The translations under genes were made by a program, and so were the position numbers. From assembly GCA_965198485.1 (NCBI GenBank), contig CBDAPQ010000005.1:2728001-2792000 (forward strand): DNA of 64,000 nucleotides, written 5' to 3'. The notes under the pieces are model-generated. The model was not told where the DNA came from. It saw nothing but the letters and a program-made list of their open reading frames with translations, and searched no databases. This DNA comes from RH-AL1 sp965198485 (GTDB lineage: Bacteria; Pseudomonadota; Alphaproteobacteria; Rhizobiales; Beijerinckiaceae). Below, piece by piece: positions 1 to 8,161 of this stretch; positions within the stretch are counted from its first letter, which is position 1; each line of letters opens with the position of its first letter.

Positions 1-1537
1 AATAGGGGTACGTGTCGGCGTGGGCGGCGAAATAGTTGAGGTCGCCGGAGTACGCCGCGAAGAGCACCAGCGCGCCGAGCCCGGCCGAGCCGATGGCGTA
101 GCCCTTGGTGACCGCCTTGGTGGTGTTGCCCACCGCGTCGAGCGCGTCGGTGGAGTGCCGCACCTCGGCCGGCAGGCCGGCCATCTCGGCGATGCCGCCG
201 GCGTTGTCGGTGACCGGGCCGAAGGCGTCGAGAGCCACGATCATGCCGGCCAGCCCGAGCATGGTGGTGACCGAGATGGCGAGGCCGAAGAGGCCGGCCA
301 GCTGGTAGGTCGCGATGATGCCGCCGATGATGACCAGCGCCGGCAGCGCGGTGGATTCCAGCGAGACGGCGAGGCCCTGGATGACGTTGGTGCCGTGGCC
401 GGTGACCGAGGCCTGGGCGATCGAGACCACCGGGCGCTTGCCGGTGCCGGTGTAGTACTCGGTGATGACGACGATGAGCGCGGTGACGACCAGGCCCACC
501 AGGCCGCAGCAGAACAGCTTCCAGCCGACGATCGTCGTGGCCACGGCGCCGCCGGGCGAGCCGGTGGTCTGGGCGAGCGTGCCGAAGCCCACGGTCAGCC
601 CAGTGGCGAGGGCGAGGCCGAGGACGGAGAGCAGGCCGGTGGCGATGAGGCCCTTGTAGAGCGCGCCCATGATCGAGCCGTTGGCGCCGAGCTTCACGGC
701 ATAGGTGCCGGCGATCGAGGTGACGATGCAGGTGGCGCAGATGGCGAGGGGGTAGAGCATCGCCATCCTGAGGATCGGCGTGCCGGCGAAGTAGATGGCG
801 GCGAGCACCATGGTGGCGACCACGGTGACGGCGTAGGTCTCGAAGAGGTCGGCGGCCATGCCGGCGCAATCGCCGACGTTGTCGCCCACGTTGTCGGCGA
901 TGGTGGCGGGGTTGCGCGGGTCGTCCTCGGGGATGCCGGCCTCGACCTTGCCGACGAGGTCGGCGCCGACGTCGGCGCCCTTGGTGAAGATGCCGCCGCC
1001 GAGCCGGGCGAAGATCGAGATCAGCGAGGCGCCGAAGCCCAGCGCCACCAGCGCGTCGACGACCTCGCGGCTCGAGGGCTCGTGGCCCATCGGCCCGGTG
1101 AGGACCATGTAGTAGCCGGCGACGCCGAGCAGCGCGAGGCCGGCCACCAGCATGCCGGTGATGGCGCCGGCCTTGAACGAGATGTCGAGGCCGCGCGCCA
1201 GCGAAAGCGAGGCGCCCTGGGCCGTGCGCACGTTGGCGCGCACCGAGACGTTCATGCCGATGAAGCCGGCCGCGCCCGACAGCACCGCGCCGACGAGGAA
1301 GCCGACGGCGACGGGCCAGGACAGCAGGAACCCGAGGATCACGAAGATGACGATGCCGACGCCGGCGATCGTGGTGTACTGACGGCGCAGATAGGCCTGG
1401 GCGCCTTCGGCGATGGCGCCGGCGATCTCCTGCATGCGGGCGTTGCCGGCATCGGCCGCCATGAGCTGGCTGGTGGTGACCACGCCGTAGACGATCGACA
1501 GCAAGCCGCCGAGGATGACCAACCAGAGTCCCAGCAT
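1..1537 (-). CDS. hppA: K+-independent proton-translocating membrane pyrophosphatase, C-terminal part outside window
   Basis: This is an integral membrane pump that hydrolyses pyrophosphate and moves protons across the inner membrane. About 512 codons are present, starting at the ATG at 1537; the C-terminus lies beyond base 1. The substrate-binding block GADLVGKVEAGIPEDDPRNP is followed by DNVGDNVGDCAG, both hallmarks of the family. The motif GNTTKAVTKGYA carries lysine where K+-dependent enzymes have alanine, which marks the K+-independent class by established family knowledge. The rest is a chain of hydrophobic helices. It is divergent from the gene at 1719. The long open frame on the opposite strand is a codon-bias shadow. 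Confidence 0.96.
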   Translation of the reverse strand, partial: MLGLWLVILGGLLSIVYGVVTTSQLMAADAGNARMQEIAGAIAEGAQAYLRRQYTTIAGVGIVIFVILGFLLSWPVAVGFLVGAVLSGAAGFIGMNVSVRANVRTAQGASLSLARGLDISFKAGAITGMLVAGLALLGVAGYYMVLTGPMGHEPSSREVVDALVALGFGASLISIFARLGGGIFTKGADVGADLVGKVEAGIPEDDPRNPATIADNVGDNVGDCAGMAADLFETYAVTVVATMVLAAIYFAGTPILRMAMLYPLAICATCIVTSIAGTYAVKLGANGSIMGALYKGLIATGLLSVLGLALATGLTVGFGTLAQTTGSPGGAVATTIVGWKLFCCGLVGLVVTALIVVITEYYTGTGKRPVVSIAQASVTGHGTNVIQGLAVSLESTALPALVIIGGIIATYQLAGLFGLAISVTTMLGLAGMIVALDAFGPVTDNAGGIAEMAGLPAEVRHSTDALDAVGNTTKAVTKGYAIGSAGLGALVLFAAYSGDLNYFAAHADTYPY

Positions 1538-1718
1538 CGCGTCGCGTCCCCTGCCGTCCTGCCCGATCGTGCCGCCGGGTTCGAGCGGGGCGGACCTTAG
1601 GCGGAAAGGCCGAGCCTCCGCAATCGACGGCGGCACCAGACGAAAGGCTATGGCAACGGGGCTCCACCGCCTAAGAAGCGTATCGAGCAGCCGTTCCCGC
1701 TCGCTGGAGCCTCACGCG

Positions 1719-2336
1719 ATGAAGACGATGCTTGGACTGCTGCTCGCTTTGGGCGTGGCGCTGCCGGCCTTCGCCGCCGAGCGTTTCCCGGCGATCCCGC
1801 CGGCGCAGATGACGCCCGAGCAGAAGGCGGTCATGGACGCGATCGCATCGGGGCCGCGCAAGTCGGCGGCGGGGCCGTTTGAGACCTGGCTGGTCAGCCC
1901 CGAGCTCGACGACCGGCTGCAGAAGGTCGGCGACTACGTCCGCTTCAAGTCGTCTTTGCCCCAACGCCTCAGCGAGTTCGCGATCCTGCTCGCCGGCCGC
2001 ACCTGGAACTCGCAGTTCGAGTGGGCCTACCACTATCCGCTGGCGCTGAAGGCCGGCGTCGAGCCGTCGGTGCTGGCCGACCTCGTCGCCGGGCGGACCC
2101 CGACGGGCATGAGCGACGACGAGACGCTGGTGTACCGTTTCACCGACGAGCTGCGCCGCGACAAGGCGGTGTCCGACGCCACCTTTGCCGCGACCGAGAC
2201 GCGTTTCGGCAAGCGCGGGATCATCGACCTCGTCGCGGTGCAGGGCTATTACGACACGGTGTGCATGACGCTGAACGTCGCCCAGGTGCCGGTGCCGGCC
2301 GGCAGCAAGGCGCCGCCGCTGCAGGTGGTGAAGTGA
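1719..2336 (+). CDS. secreted carboxymuconolactone decarboxylase (CMD) family protein
   Basis: This 205-aa protein begins with a signal peptide (MKTMLGLLLALGVALPAFAA), so I chose the ATG at 1719 over the in-frame start at 1515, which lies inside the hppA promoter region. The core segment RLSEFAILLAGRTWNSQFEW resembles the CMD/AhpD-like fold, where an E-x-x-W-x-x-H type motif is common; here EWAYHY fits. The CxxC pair of peroxidatic AhpD is not visible, so a redox role is not supported. Export to the periplasm is predicted from the leader. The real substrate is unknown. It stands alone, six bases before the convergent thiL stop. Confidence 0.82.
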   Translation: MKTMLGLLLALGVALPAFAAERFPAIPPAQMTPEQKAVMDAIASGPRKSAAGPFETWLVSPELDDRLQKVGDYVRFKSSLPQRLSEFAILLAGRTWNSQFEWAYHYPLALKAGVEPSVLADLVAGRTPTGMSDDETLVYRFTDELRRDKAVSDATFAATETRFGKRGIIDLVAVQGYYDTVCMTLNVAQVPVPAGSKAPPLQVVK

Positions 2337-2342
2337 CCACGG

Positions 2343-3338
2343 CTAGAAGTGCGAGAAGCTGAGAGCGTCGAGAGCGATGTCGTGACCCGCCGCATCGCGT
2401 AGCTTGATGCCGCCATCGCCCGTCACCGCCGCGCCGACGCAAGTCACCGGCACGCCGGCCTGCCCCGCCGCGGTCGCGAAGCCGCTCGCCTGGTCCGGCT
2501 GCACGCAGGCGATGATCTCGTAGTCGTCGCCGCCGCTCAGGGCCTTCACGAGCAGCCGCGGCTCCAGCGCGACGGCGGCGTTCACGGCGGGCGAGAGCGG
2601 CACGTCGGCGGCGGCCACGCGCGCGCCCAGCCCTTCCAGCTTGAGCATCTTGGCGAGGTCGCCGAGGAAGCCGTCGGAGACGTCCATGGCGCAGCGGGCG
2701 TGGGCGCGCAGCGCGTCGCGCAAAGCCAGGCGCGGCTCCGGGCGCAGGTGCCGGGCGAGCAGCGCCTCTCGGTGTTTGGGCGCGAGCTTGTCGATCCAGG
2801 CGCGATCCTCGAGCCTGTTCCAGCGGAGGTAGAGGCCCAGCACGGCGTCGCCGATCGTGCCGGTGACGTAGATGCGATCGCCCGCCTTCGCGCCGGTGCG
2901 CGGCACCATGCGGCCGGCCGGCACCGTGCCGAAAGCGGTGATCGACAGCGTCAGCGGGCCCGGCATCCCCACGGTGTCGCCGCCGAGCACCGGGCAGGCG
3001 AAGGTGCGGCAATCCTCGGCGAGGCCGGCGACGAAGCCGGCCAGCCAGGGCTCGGTCCAATCGTGCGGCAGGGCCAGGCCGAGCAGGATGCCGGAGGGCT
3101 CGGCCCCCTTGGCGGCGAGGTCGGAGAGGTTCACCCGCAGCGCCTTGCGCGCGATCGCGTCGGGCGGATCGTCGGGGAAGAAGTGCACGCCCGCCACAAG
3201 CATGTCCTTGGTGACGACGAGGTCGTGGCCCGGCGGCGGCGTCGCGATCGCGGCGTCGTCGCGCAGGCCGAAGCCGCCGGGCCCGGCGAGCGGGGCGAGG
3301 TAGCGGGCGATGAGCTCGTCTTCGGAGGGTCGGGGCAT
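2343..3338 (-). CDS. thiL: thiamine-monophosphate kinase
   Basis: ThiL phosphorylates thiamine monophosphate to thiamine diphosphate with ATP, the last step of cofactor synthesis in the cytoplasm. The 331-aa length is normal. Family motifs are present: the N-terminal GLRDDAA block, KALRVNLSDLAAKGAEP, GGDT near residue 120 and the DVSDGFLGDL metal-binding stretch near residue 217. In many proteobacteria it follows nusB; here the upstream neighbour is instead a toxin gene whose stop lies 11 bases before the thiL start. It could therefore be co-transcribed with the toxin-antitoxin pair. Confidence 0.95.
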   Translation of the reverse strand: MPRPSEDELIARYLAPLAGPGGFGLRDDAAIATPPPGHDLVVTKDMLVAGVHFFPDDPPDAIARKALRVNLSDLAAKGAEPSGILLGLALPHDWTEPWLAGFVAGLAEDCRTFACPVLGGDTVGMPGPLTLSITAFGTVPAGRMVPRTGAKAGDRIYVTGTIGDAVLGLYLRWNRLEDRAWIDKLAPKHREALLARHLRPEPRLALRDALRAHARCAMDVSDGFLGDLAKMLKLEGLGARVAAADVPLSPAVNAAVALEPRLLVKALSGGDDYEIIACVQPDQASGFATAAGQAGVPVTCVGAAVTGDGGIKLRDAAGHDIALDALSFSHF

Positions 3339-3349
3339 GGGGTGAGCCG

Positions 3350-3775
3350 TCAGGCCGCTTCGAACGGATTGAGGATCGGCACGCCCAGATTCGCAAAATC
3401 TTTCACGTTGCGCGTCGCGAGCGTGAGCCCATGGATCATGCCCGTCGCAGCGATAAGCGCGTCAGAAACCGCGAGGACCCGACCCTTGCGCTTGGCGAAG
3501 GCTCGCAAGCGCGCGGCCGTTTCCGCGATCTCTAACGTGATGGGCAAGCAGTCCGTTGAAAAATGGCCACGCACCATCGCGATAAACTCGATCAATCGAG
3601 CCCGCTGATCGGGATCCGTCAACGTCTCGCACCCGAACTGAAGCTCATGAAGCACCATTACGCTGATCGAAAGACGATTTGCTTTTTCAAAGAAGGCGGC
3701 CACAAATGAATTAGGTCGCGCGCGAGATAATTCTGAAATAATATTGGTATCGAGCAGGTAATGAGGCTGTGTCAC
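3350..3775 (-). CDS. VapC-type PIN-domain ribonuclease toxin
   Basis: This 141-aa protein is a predicted PIN-domain RNase, the toxin half of a type II toxin-antitoxin pair. The N-terminal HYLLDTNIISEL carries the first catalytic aspartate (LDTN), a conserved glutamate follows in LHELQFG, and the C-terminal half has VSDALIAATG and LATRNVKDF with the remaining acidic residues. All expected acidic positions look intact, so the enzyme should be active. Its start overlaps the antitoxin stop by four bases (ATGA), the usual translational coupling. Base composition is lower in GC than thiL next door, which suggests acquisition by transfer. Confidence 0.92.
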   Translation of the reverse strand: MTQPHYLLDTNIISELSRARPNSFVAAFFEKANRLSISVMVLHELQFGCETLTDPDQRARLIEFIAMVRGHFSTDCLPITLEIAETAARLRAFAKRKGRVLAVSDALIAATGMIHGLTLATRNVKDFANLGVPILNPFEAA

Positions 3776-4026
3776 TGCTCATCCAACCAGTCCAGTTCTG
3801 GCCGATCCTCGTCACGCGATGGGAGCGGTATGTCGAATCCGAGTTTCGCGGCTTGCTCGATCAACCAAAGGCCATCGTGGCCTCGCGGGTTTTCTATCTT
3901 CTCCCGATACAAGTCGGCCGAGACGACAACGCAGCTGTCGCGCGTACCAATCACCTGTGGCTCGCCAGCGCGGGCGCGGCGGAGTACTTCGGAAAGATGG
4001 ACCTTAGCCTCGGCAACGGACCACAT
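3772..4026 (-). CDS. Phd/YefM-family antitoxin partner of the PIN toxin
   Basis: This 84-aa protein is the predicted antitoxin. Its N-terminus MWSVAEAKVHLSEVLRRA is the classic Phd/YefM DNA-binding fold start, and the acidic C-terminus (DEDRPELDWLDEQ) is where toxin binding usually lies. I chose the ATG at 4026 because the family normally starts near WSVAEAK; a GTG at 4047 would add seven residues but would place the start inside a perfect palindrome that looks like the operator. Gene order antitoxin then toxin with an ATGA overlap is standard. Autoregulation by the complex is expected from the family. Confidence 0.9.
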   Translation of the reverse strand: MWSVAEAKVHLSEVLRRARAGEPQVIGTRDSCVVVSADLYREKIENPRGHDGLWLIEQAAKLGFDIPLPSRDEDRPELDWLDEQ

Positions 4027-4038
4027 CGGCGCTCTCGT

Positions 4039-4057
4039 ATAGACCACTATGGTCTAT
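4039..4057 (-). promoter_or_regulatory. perfect palindrome, likely toxin-antitoxin operator
   Basis: ATAGACCACTATGGTCTAT is an 8-bp perfect inverted repeat around a 3-base centre. It lies 12 bases upstream of the antitoxin ATG, the position expected for the autoregulatory operator of Phd/YefM-type modules. Protein binding is inferred, not shown. Confidence 0.65.
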
Positions 4058-4231
4058 CTAACGATCGATCTTCGGTCAACAGAGCGCGTTTCGCTCGTCG
4101 GTGATGCACCGGCGCGGCGGTTTCTCCGTACTTTGTTGCCACCTTCCGCATGATCGACACCAAGCGTCGGATGGGCCGGCCCGTTCAATTGCGTCACACT
4201 GGGTCCATAAATCGAAGGGACATTAGCCAGG

Positions 4232-4484
4232 ATCAGGAGCCTCGAGCGGGTCCAACTCCGATCGCTTCTCATCGCGAGGCGGGAGCGGGATATCGGATCC
4301 GACGCGTGCGGCGGCTGCGATCAGCCAGCGGCCGTCATGGCCTCGCGCACCCACGATCTTCTCGCGATGAAAGTTCACCGAGATATGACGCAGCCCTGGC
4401 GCGTGCCGATCACCTGCGGCTTTCCGGCGTGAGCCCGATGGAGCACTTCCGATACATGGAGTATTGCATCGGCGAGGACCACAT
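4232..4484 (-). pseudogene. decayed second copy of the Phd/YefM antitoxin
   Basis: Reading this stretch on the minus strand recovers a diverged antitoxin in pieces. It begins MWSS at the ATG at 4484, resumes in another frame with QVIGTRQGCVISR then a stop, and continues with HREKIVGARGHDGRWLI and DIPLPPRDEKRSELD. These match the intact neighbour in order (MWSV; QVIGTRDSCVV; YREKIENPRGHDGLWLI; DIPLPSRDEDRPELD). At least one frameshift and a stop codon break the frame. No toxin partner follows it downstream. It is a paralogous, dead copy of the module about 460 bases from the live one. Confidence 0.82.
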
Positions 4485-4503
4485 GGGCGCTGTCCTAAGC
4501 ACG

Positions 4504-5346
4504 GGACCTATTAACGTCGGCAGGCTTTCGGCCAGGTCGAGCTGATGATTCCATGCGGTTGGGAGGTGCGCTGCATGGATGATTCGTTCTGGCTTTCGGA
4601 CGCGCAGATGGCGCGGATCGAACCTTACTTTCCGCTGTCGCACGGCATCGCCCGCGTGGACGACCGACGTGTTCTCAGCGGCATCGTGCACGTGATCCGC
4701 ACCGGCATGCGCTGGCGCGATGCGCCACCTGACTATGGTCCGCACAAGACGCTCTACAATCGCTTCGTCCGTTGGAGCCGGCTCGGCGTGTTCGACCGCA
4801 TCTTCGCCGCCCTCGCGGGCCGGGCCGGGGAGCCCGATCTTCTGATGATCGATGCCACCCATCTCAAGGCGCATCGCACTGCAGCGAGCCTCTTCAAAAA
4901 GGGGCTTTACCCCGCCGTATCGGGCGCACGAAGGGCGGCCTGAACTCCAAGCTGCACGCGGTCTGCGATGGCCAGGGCCGCCCCGTCGCCATGCTGCTCT
5001 CCGAAGGTGAGATGAGCGACCACGCCGGCGCCGCCTTCCTGCTCGACGCGCTGCCAGCGGCCGACGTCCTCGTCGCTGACCGCGGTTACGACAGCGACGG
5101 CTACCGCGCCGCGCTCGAAGACAAGGGCATCAGGCCTTGCATCCCACCGCGCAAGACCCGCAAGGTCCAGCACGCCTACGACCACAAGATCTACAGGGTC
5201 CGCCACCGCGTCGAGAACATGTTCGGCCGCCTCAAGGACTGGCGCCGCGTCGCCACCCGCTACGATCGTTGCGCTCACACCTTCATGTCAGCCATCGTCA
5301 TCGCAGCAATCGTCATCTTCTGGCTGTGACAAGAATGAGTCCTGAG
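4504..5346 (+). mobile_element. IS5-family (IS427-like) insertion sequence, copy 1
   Basis: This is an element of about 845 bp with a two-frame transposase. The left end reads GGACCTATTAACGTC and the right end, reverse-complemented, GGACTCATTCTTGTC, giving imperfect terminal repeats. A nearly identical copy follows with a period of exactly 849 bp. The outer left end differs from that of copy 2 (bases before GGACC), so exact borders and target duplication are uncertain. It is inserted just upstream of the decayed antitoxin start. Confidence 0.85.
4575..5329 (+). CDS. IS5-family transposase, two frames joined by -1 frameshift (copy 1)
   Basis: The first frame (to the TGA at 4943) starts at ATG 4575 behind GGGAGG and carries the FWLSDAQMARIEPYFPL N-terminus and the first catalytic aspartate (LLMIDATHLKAHR). 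The second frame ends at 5329 and carries the second aspartate (LVADRGYDSD) and the glutamate (RVENMFGRLKDWRR). The frames are offset by -1 and meet at an A5G4 run at 4896-4904, a likely slippery site, giving a fused protein of about 250 aa. All DDE residues are present, so it may be active. Copy 1 reads HAYDHKIYRVRHRVEN near its end, unlike copy 2. Confidence 0.9.
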
Positions 5347-5348
5347 CC

Positions 5349-6195
5349 CTCAGGACCTATTAACGTCGGCAGGCTTTCGGCCAGGTCGAGCTGATGATTC
5401 CATGCGGTTGGGAGGTGCGCTGCATGGATGATTCGTTCTGGCTTTCGGACGCGCAGATGGCGCGGATCGAACCTTACTTTCCGCTGTCGCACGGCATCGC
5501 CCGCGTGGACGACCGACGTGTTCTCAGCGGCATCGTGCACGTGATCCGCACCGGCATGCGCTGGCGCGATGCGCCACCTGACTATGGTCCGCACAAGACG
5601 CTCTACAATCGCTTCGTCCGTTGGAGCCGGCTCGGCGTGTTCGACCGCATCTTCGCCGCCCTCGCGGGCCGGGCCGGGGAGCCCGATCTTCTGATGATCG
5701 ATGCCACCCATCTCAAGGCGCATCGCACTGCAGCGAGCCTCTTCAAAAAGGGGCTTTACCCCGCCGTATCGGGCGCACGAAGGGCGGCCTGAACTCCAAG
5801 CTGCACGCGGTCTGCGATGGCCAGGGCCGCCCCGTCGCCATGCTGCTCTCCGAAGGTGAGATGAGCGACCACGCCGGCGCCGCCTTCCTGCTCGACGCGC
5901 TGCCAGCGGCCGACGTCCTCGTCGCTGACCGCGGTTACGACAGCGACGGCTACCGCGCCGCGCTCGAAGACAAGGGCATCAGGCCCTGCATCCCACCGCG
6001 CAAGACCCGCAAGGTCCAGCACGCCTACGACCGCGCGATCTACAAGCTCCGCCACAAGGTCGAGAACATGTTCGGCCGCCTCAAGGACTGGCGCCGCGTC
6101 GCCACCCGCTACGATCGTTGCGCCCACACCTTCATGTCAGCCATCGTCATCGCAGCAATCGTCATCTTCTGGCTGTGACAAGAATGAGTCCTGAG
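5349..6195 (+). mobile_element. IS5-family (IS427-like) insertion sequence, copy 2
   Basis: This is the second tandem copy, in the same orientation and directly after copy 1. Its ends CTCAGGACCTATT and AATGAGTCCTGAG form terminal inverted repeats sharing CTCAGGAC. By eye it is identical to copy 1 over roughly the first 630 bases and differs only in the last 200. Its right end abuts the TA target of the IS630 element. Confidence 0.85.
5424..6178 (+). CDS. IS5-family transposase, two frames joined by -1 frameshift (copy 2)
   Basis: The organisation is the same as in copy 1: a first frame from ATG 5424 to the stop at 5792, an A5G4 run, and a second frame in -1 register ending at 6178. The DDE residues are intact. 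It differs from copy 1 in the segment HAYDRAIYKLRHKVEN, where about eight base changes fall within some 31 bases, plus two isolated silent changes at the positions matching 5137 and 5275. Such clustering points to recombination with a third, related element rather than random mutation. Confidence 0.9.
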
Positions 6196-6199
6196 CCTA

Positions 6200-7248
6200 G
6201 AGCAGTTTCCTCGCCGGTTGACTCGTGAGGGGTAGCGCACGGCGCCGCGCTGTGATTCAGGGCTGGTCTGGCGAGGAGGCCAGGCCCGATGCCCCGATCG
6301 CTGCACTACGACCTTCGCTCCCGCGTCCTCTTGGCTGTCGAGGAGGGCTTGTCCTGCCGCGAGGCTGCGGCGCGCTTCGGCGTCAGTGCGTCGAGCGCGA
6401 TCCGCTGGGCCGCTCTGAGGCGCGCTGGCGGCGACGGCCGGGCCAAGCCGCAGGGAGGAGATCGCCTGTCGCGCCGCACCGAGGCGCACGCCAGCCTCAT
6501 CGCGGCGGCACTGGCCGACGTGCCCGACATCACGTTGCTGGAACTGAAGGCGCGCCTGGCTGGCGAGGGCGCCTTCGTCAGCGTCACGGCGCTTTGGCGC
6601 TACTTCCGTCGCCACGGCATCACGCGTAAAAAAAGACCGCGCACGCCACCGAGCAGGACCGTCCCGACGTCCGCCAGGCGCGGCAGGAGTGGTTCGAGGG
6701 CCAACTCGATCTCGATCCCGACCGGCTGATCTTCATCGACGAGACCGGCACCTCGACCAAGATGGCCCGCACGCACGGACGCGCCCCGCGTGGCGAGCGG
6801 CTGAGGATGGGCGTGCCGCACGGCCATTGGAAGACGACGACGCTGGTGGCCGGCCTGAGCCTGCGCGGCATCGTGGCGCCGTTCGTGCTCGACGGCGCCG
6901 TCGACCGGCCCTGCTTCGAGGCCTACATCGAGCACGTGCTCGTTCCCGAACTGCGACCCGGCGACATCGTCATCATGGACAACCTGCCGGCGCACAAAGG
7001 GAAGCAGGTCGAGGCCCTGATCGAAGCCGCCGGTGCCAGCTTGCGCCTGCTGCCGCCCTACAGCCCCGACTTCAACCCCATCGAGAACGCCTTCGCCAAG
7101 CTCAAGGCTCTGCTACGCAAGGCGGCGGAACGGACGAAGGACGCGCTCTGGGCTGCCATTGGCCGCCTCGTCGACCAGATCACGCCAGCCGAATGCGCCA
7201 ACATGTTCGCCGCAGCAGGCTACAATGCTACCTGAGAGGAATCTGCTC
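6200..7248 (+). mobile_element. IS630-family insertion sequence with TA target duplication
   Basis: This 1049-bp element has terminal inverted repeats GAGCAGTTTCCTC at the left and GAGCAGATTCCTC (reverse complement) at the right. It is flanked by TA on both sides (6198-6199 and 7249-7250), the hallmark target of IS630/Tc1-mariner elements. It sits immediately beyond the right end of the second IS5 copy. Confidence 0.93.
6289..7235 (+). CDS. IS630-family transposase, two frames joined by -1 frameshift
   Basis: The first frame, from ATG 6289, encodes a helix-turn-helix region (LSCREAAARFGVSASSAIRW) used to bind the element ends. A run of seven A at 6627-6633 is a typical slippery site; after a -1 shift the frame continues through LIFIDETGTSTKM, VIMDNLPAHKG and FNPIENAFAKLK, which give the DDE triad. 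The second frame ends at 7235. The fused protein would be about 315 aa, normal for the family. All catalytic residues are present, so the element may still move. Confidence 0.92.
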
Positions 7249-7447
7249 TAGAATAGACCATCATAGCTTACAGGCATGTCAGCGTTCGAATCGAAGCTGT
7301 GATCGTTCTGCTTCTTGCCAGCTTCGAAGCATCGCGTCAGCCGCACGGCTACGTCCGCAGCAATTAGGCAGCGGCTCGTCGTATTAGGGGCGAAATTCTG
7401 AAGAGCAGACGTTACTTAAGCAAAAAGAGGTGGCTGGCGGTGAGGGC

Positions 7448-8161
7448 CTATAACCCGTCGTAAACTACATATGTATCCGGACGATCGCCCGAGAAAGCCC
7501 AACCGCACCGTGCCACTGACTTTGTAATCCTGTCTTTCGGCTTCCGCGCGAGACGAGCGCGAAGCCGAGCTTCGAGAGTCACAGCGGTGACGCCCTCGCC
7601 AATCGTGTCCGCCCATTCAAGTTCATCGTAGTAGTCGGGCCGTGATGGCTGGTTCGTGCTACCGGGACCGCAATAGCCATATAGAATAAATGCGCGGTAG
7701 CGCAGAACGTTTAACGCATGTAGCTCCGGTAGCAACGTCGCCTGGCTGTCGGTTAGCTTGGAGATGAAGCTCGGGGCGTAAAAGAGGTTACGCGGATCGG
7801 TGTCCGCCTTTGCATTGCCGGATTCGGCATAAAGATGGCAGCACGTGACATCTGTACCGCTAAATCGCTTGAACCCCGTGCTCCATTCGAAGGCGCAAGC
7901 GGGGCTTGTGTTGTCGTCAAACATCAAACCATCGACGATCTTTCCTCGGTCGGATATCTTCCCACGAACTGTGCGGAATATTGCCTGCCGTCCCGTTGCT
8001 GCTACAACGTCAGGGTGAGCGAATACTGACAGCGAGGCGATGGCCTGAATGGCCGATCTCCAAGGAGATGCCGCGATTAGAAAATCGAGAACAGCCCTGC
8101 CGTCATAGCCAAAATCAGCAAGAGTTGTTAGACGGTCCGTCTGTCCGGACCTGACGCTCAC
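7448..8161 (-). CDS. unknown 237-aa protein overlapping the end of gatA
   Basis: I do not recognise this gene. It starts at a GTG at 8161 whose first four bases (GTGA) contain the gatA stop, so it is probably translated by coupling to gatA; there is no ATG until well inside the frame. The protein has no signal peptide or membrane helix. A stretch with CCHLYAES and DPRNLFYAPSFISKLTD faintly recalls HNH-type nucleases (His, Asp-x-x-Asn, Leu-Thr-Asp), but this is a weak guess. Its GC content is clearly below that of gatA and it lies next to three insertion sequences, so it is probably acquired. Confidence 0.7.
   Translation of the reverse strand: MSVRSGQTDRLTTLADFGYDGRAVLDFLIAASPWRSAIQAIASLSVFAHPDVVAATGRQAIFRTVRGKISDRGKIVDGLMFDDNTSPACAFEWSTGFKRFSGTDVTCCHLYAESGNAKADTDPRNLFYAPSFISKLTDSQATLLPELHALNVLRYRAFILYGYCGPGSTNQPSRPDYYDELEWADTIGEGVTAVTLEARLRARLARKPKDRITKSVARCGWAFSGDRPDTYVVYDGL

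Noticed and set aside
20..1600. 526-codon plus-strand frame over hppA
   Set aside because: Composition is Gly/Asp/His/Arg-rich with no domain; it is the mirror of hppA codons, whose motifs are unmistakable.
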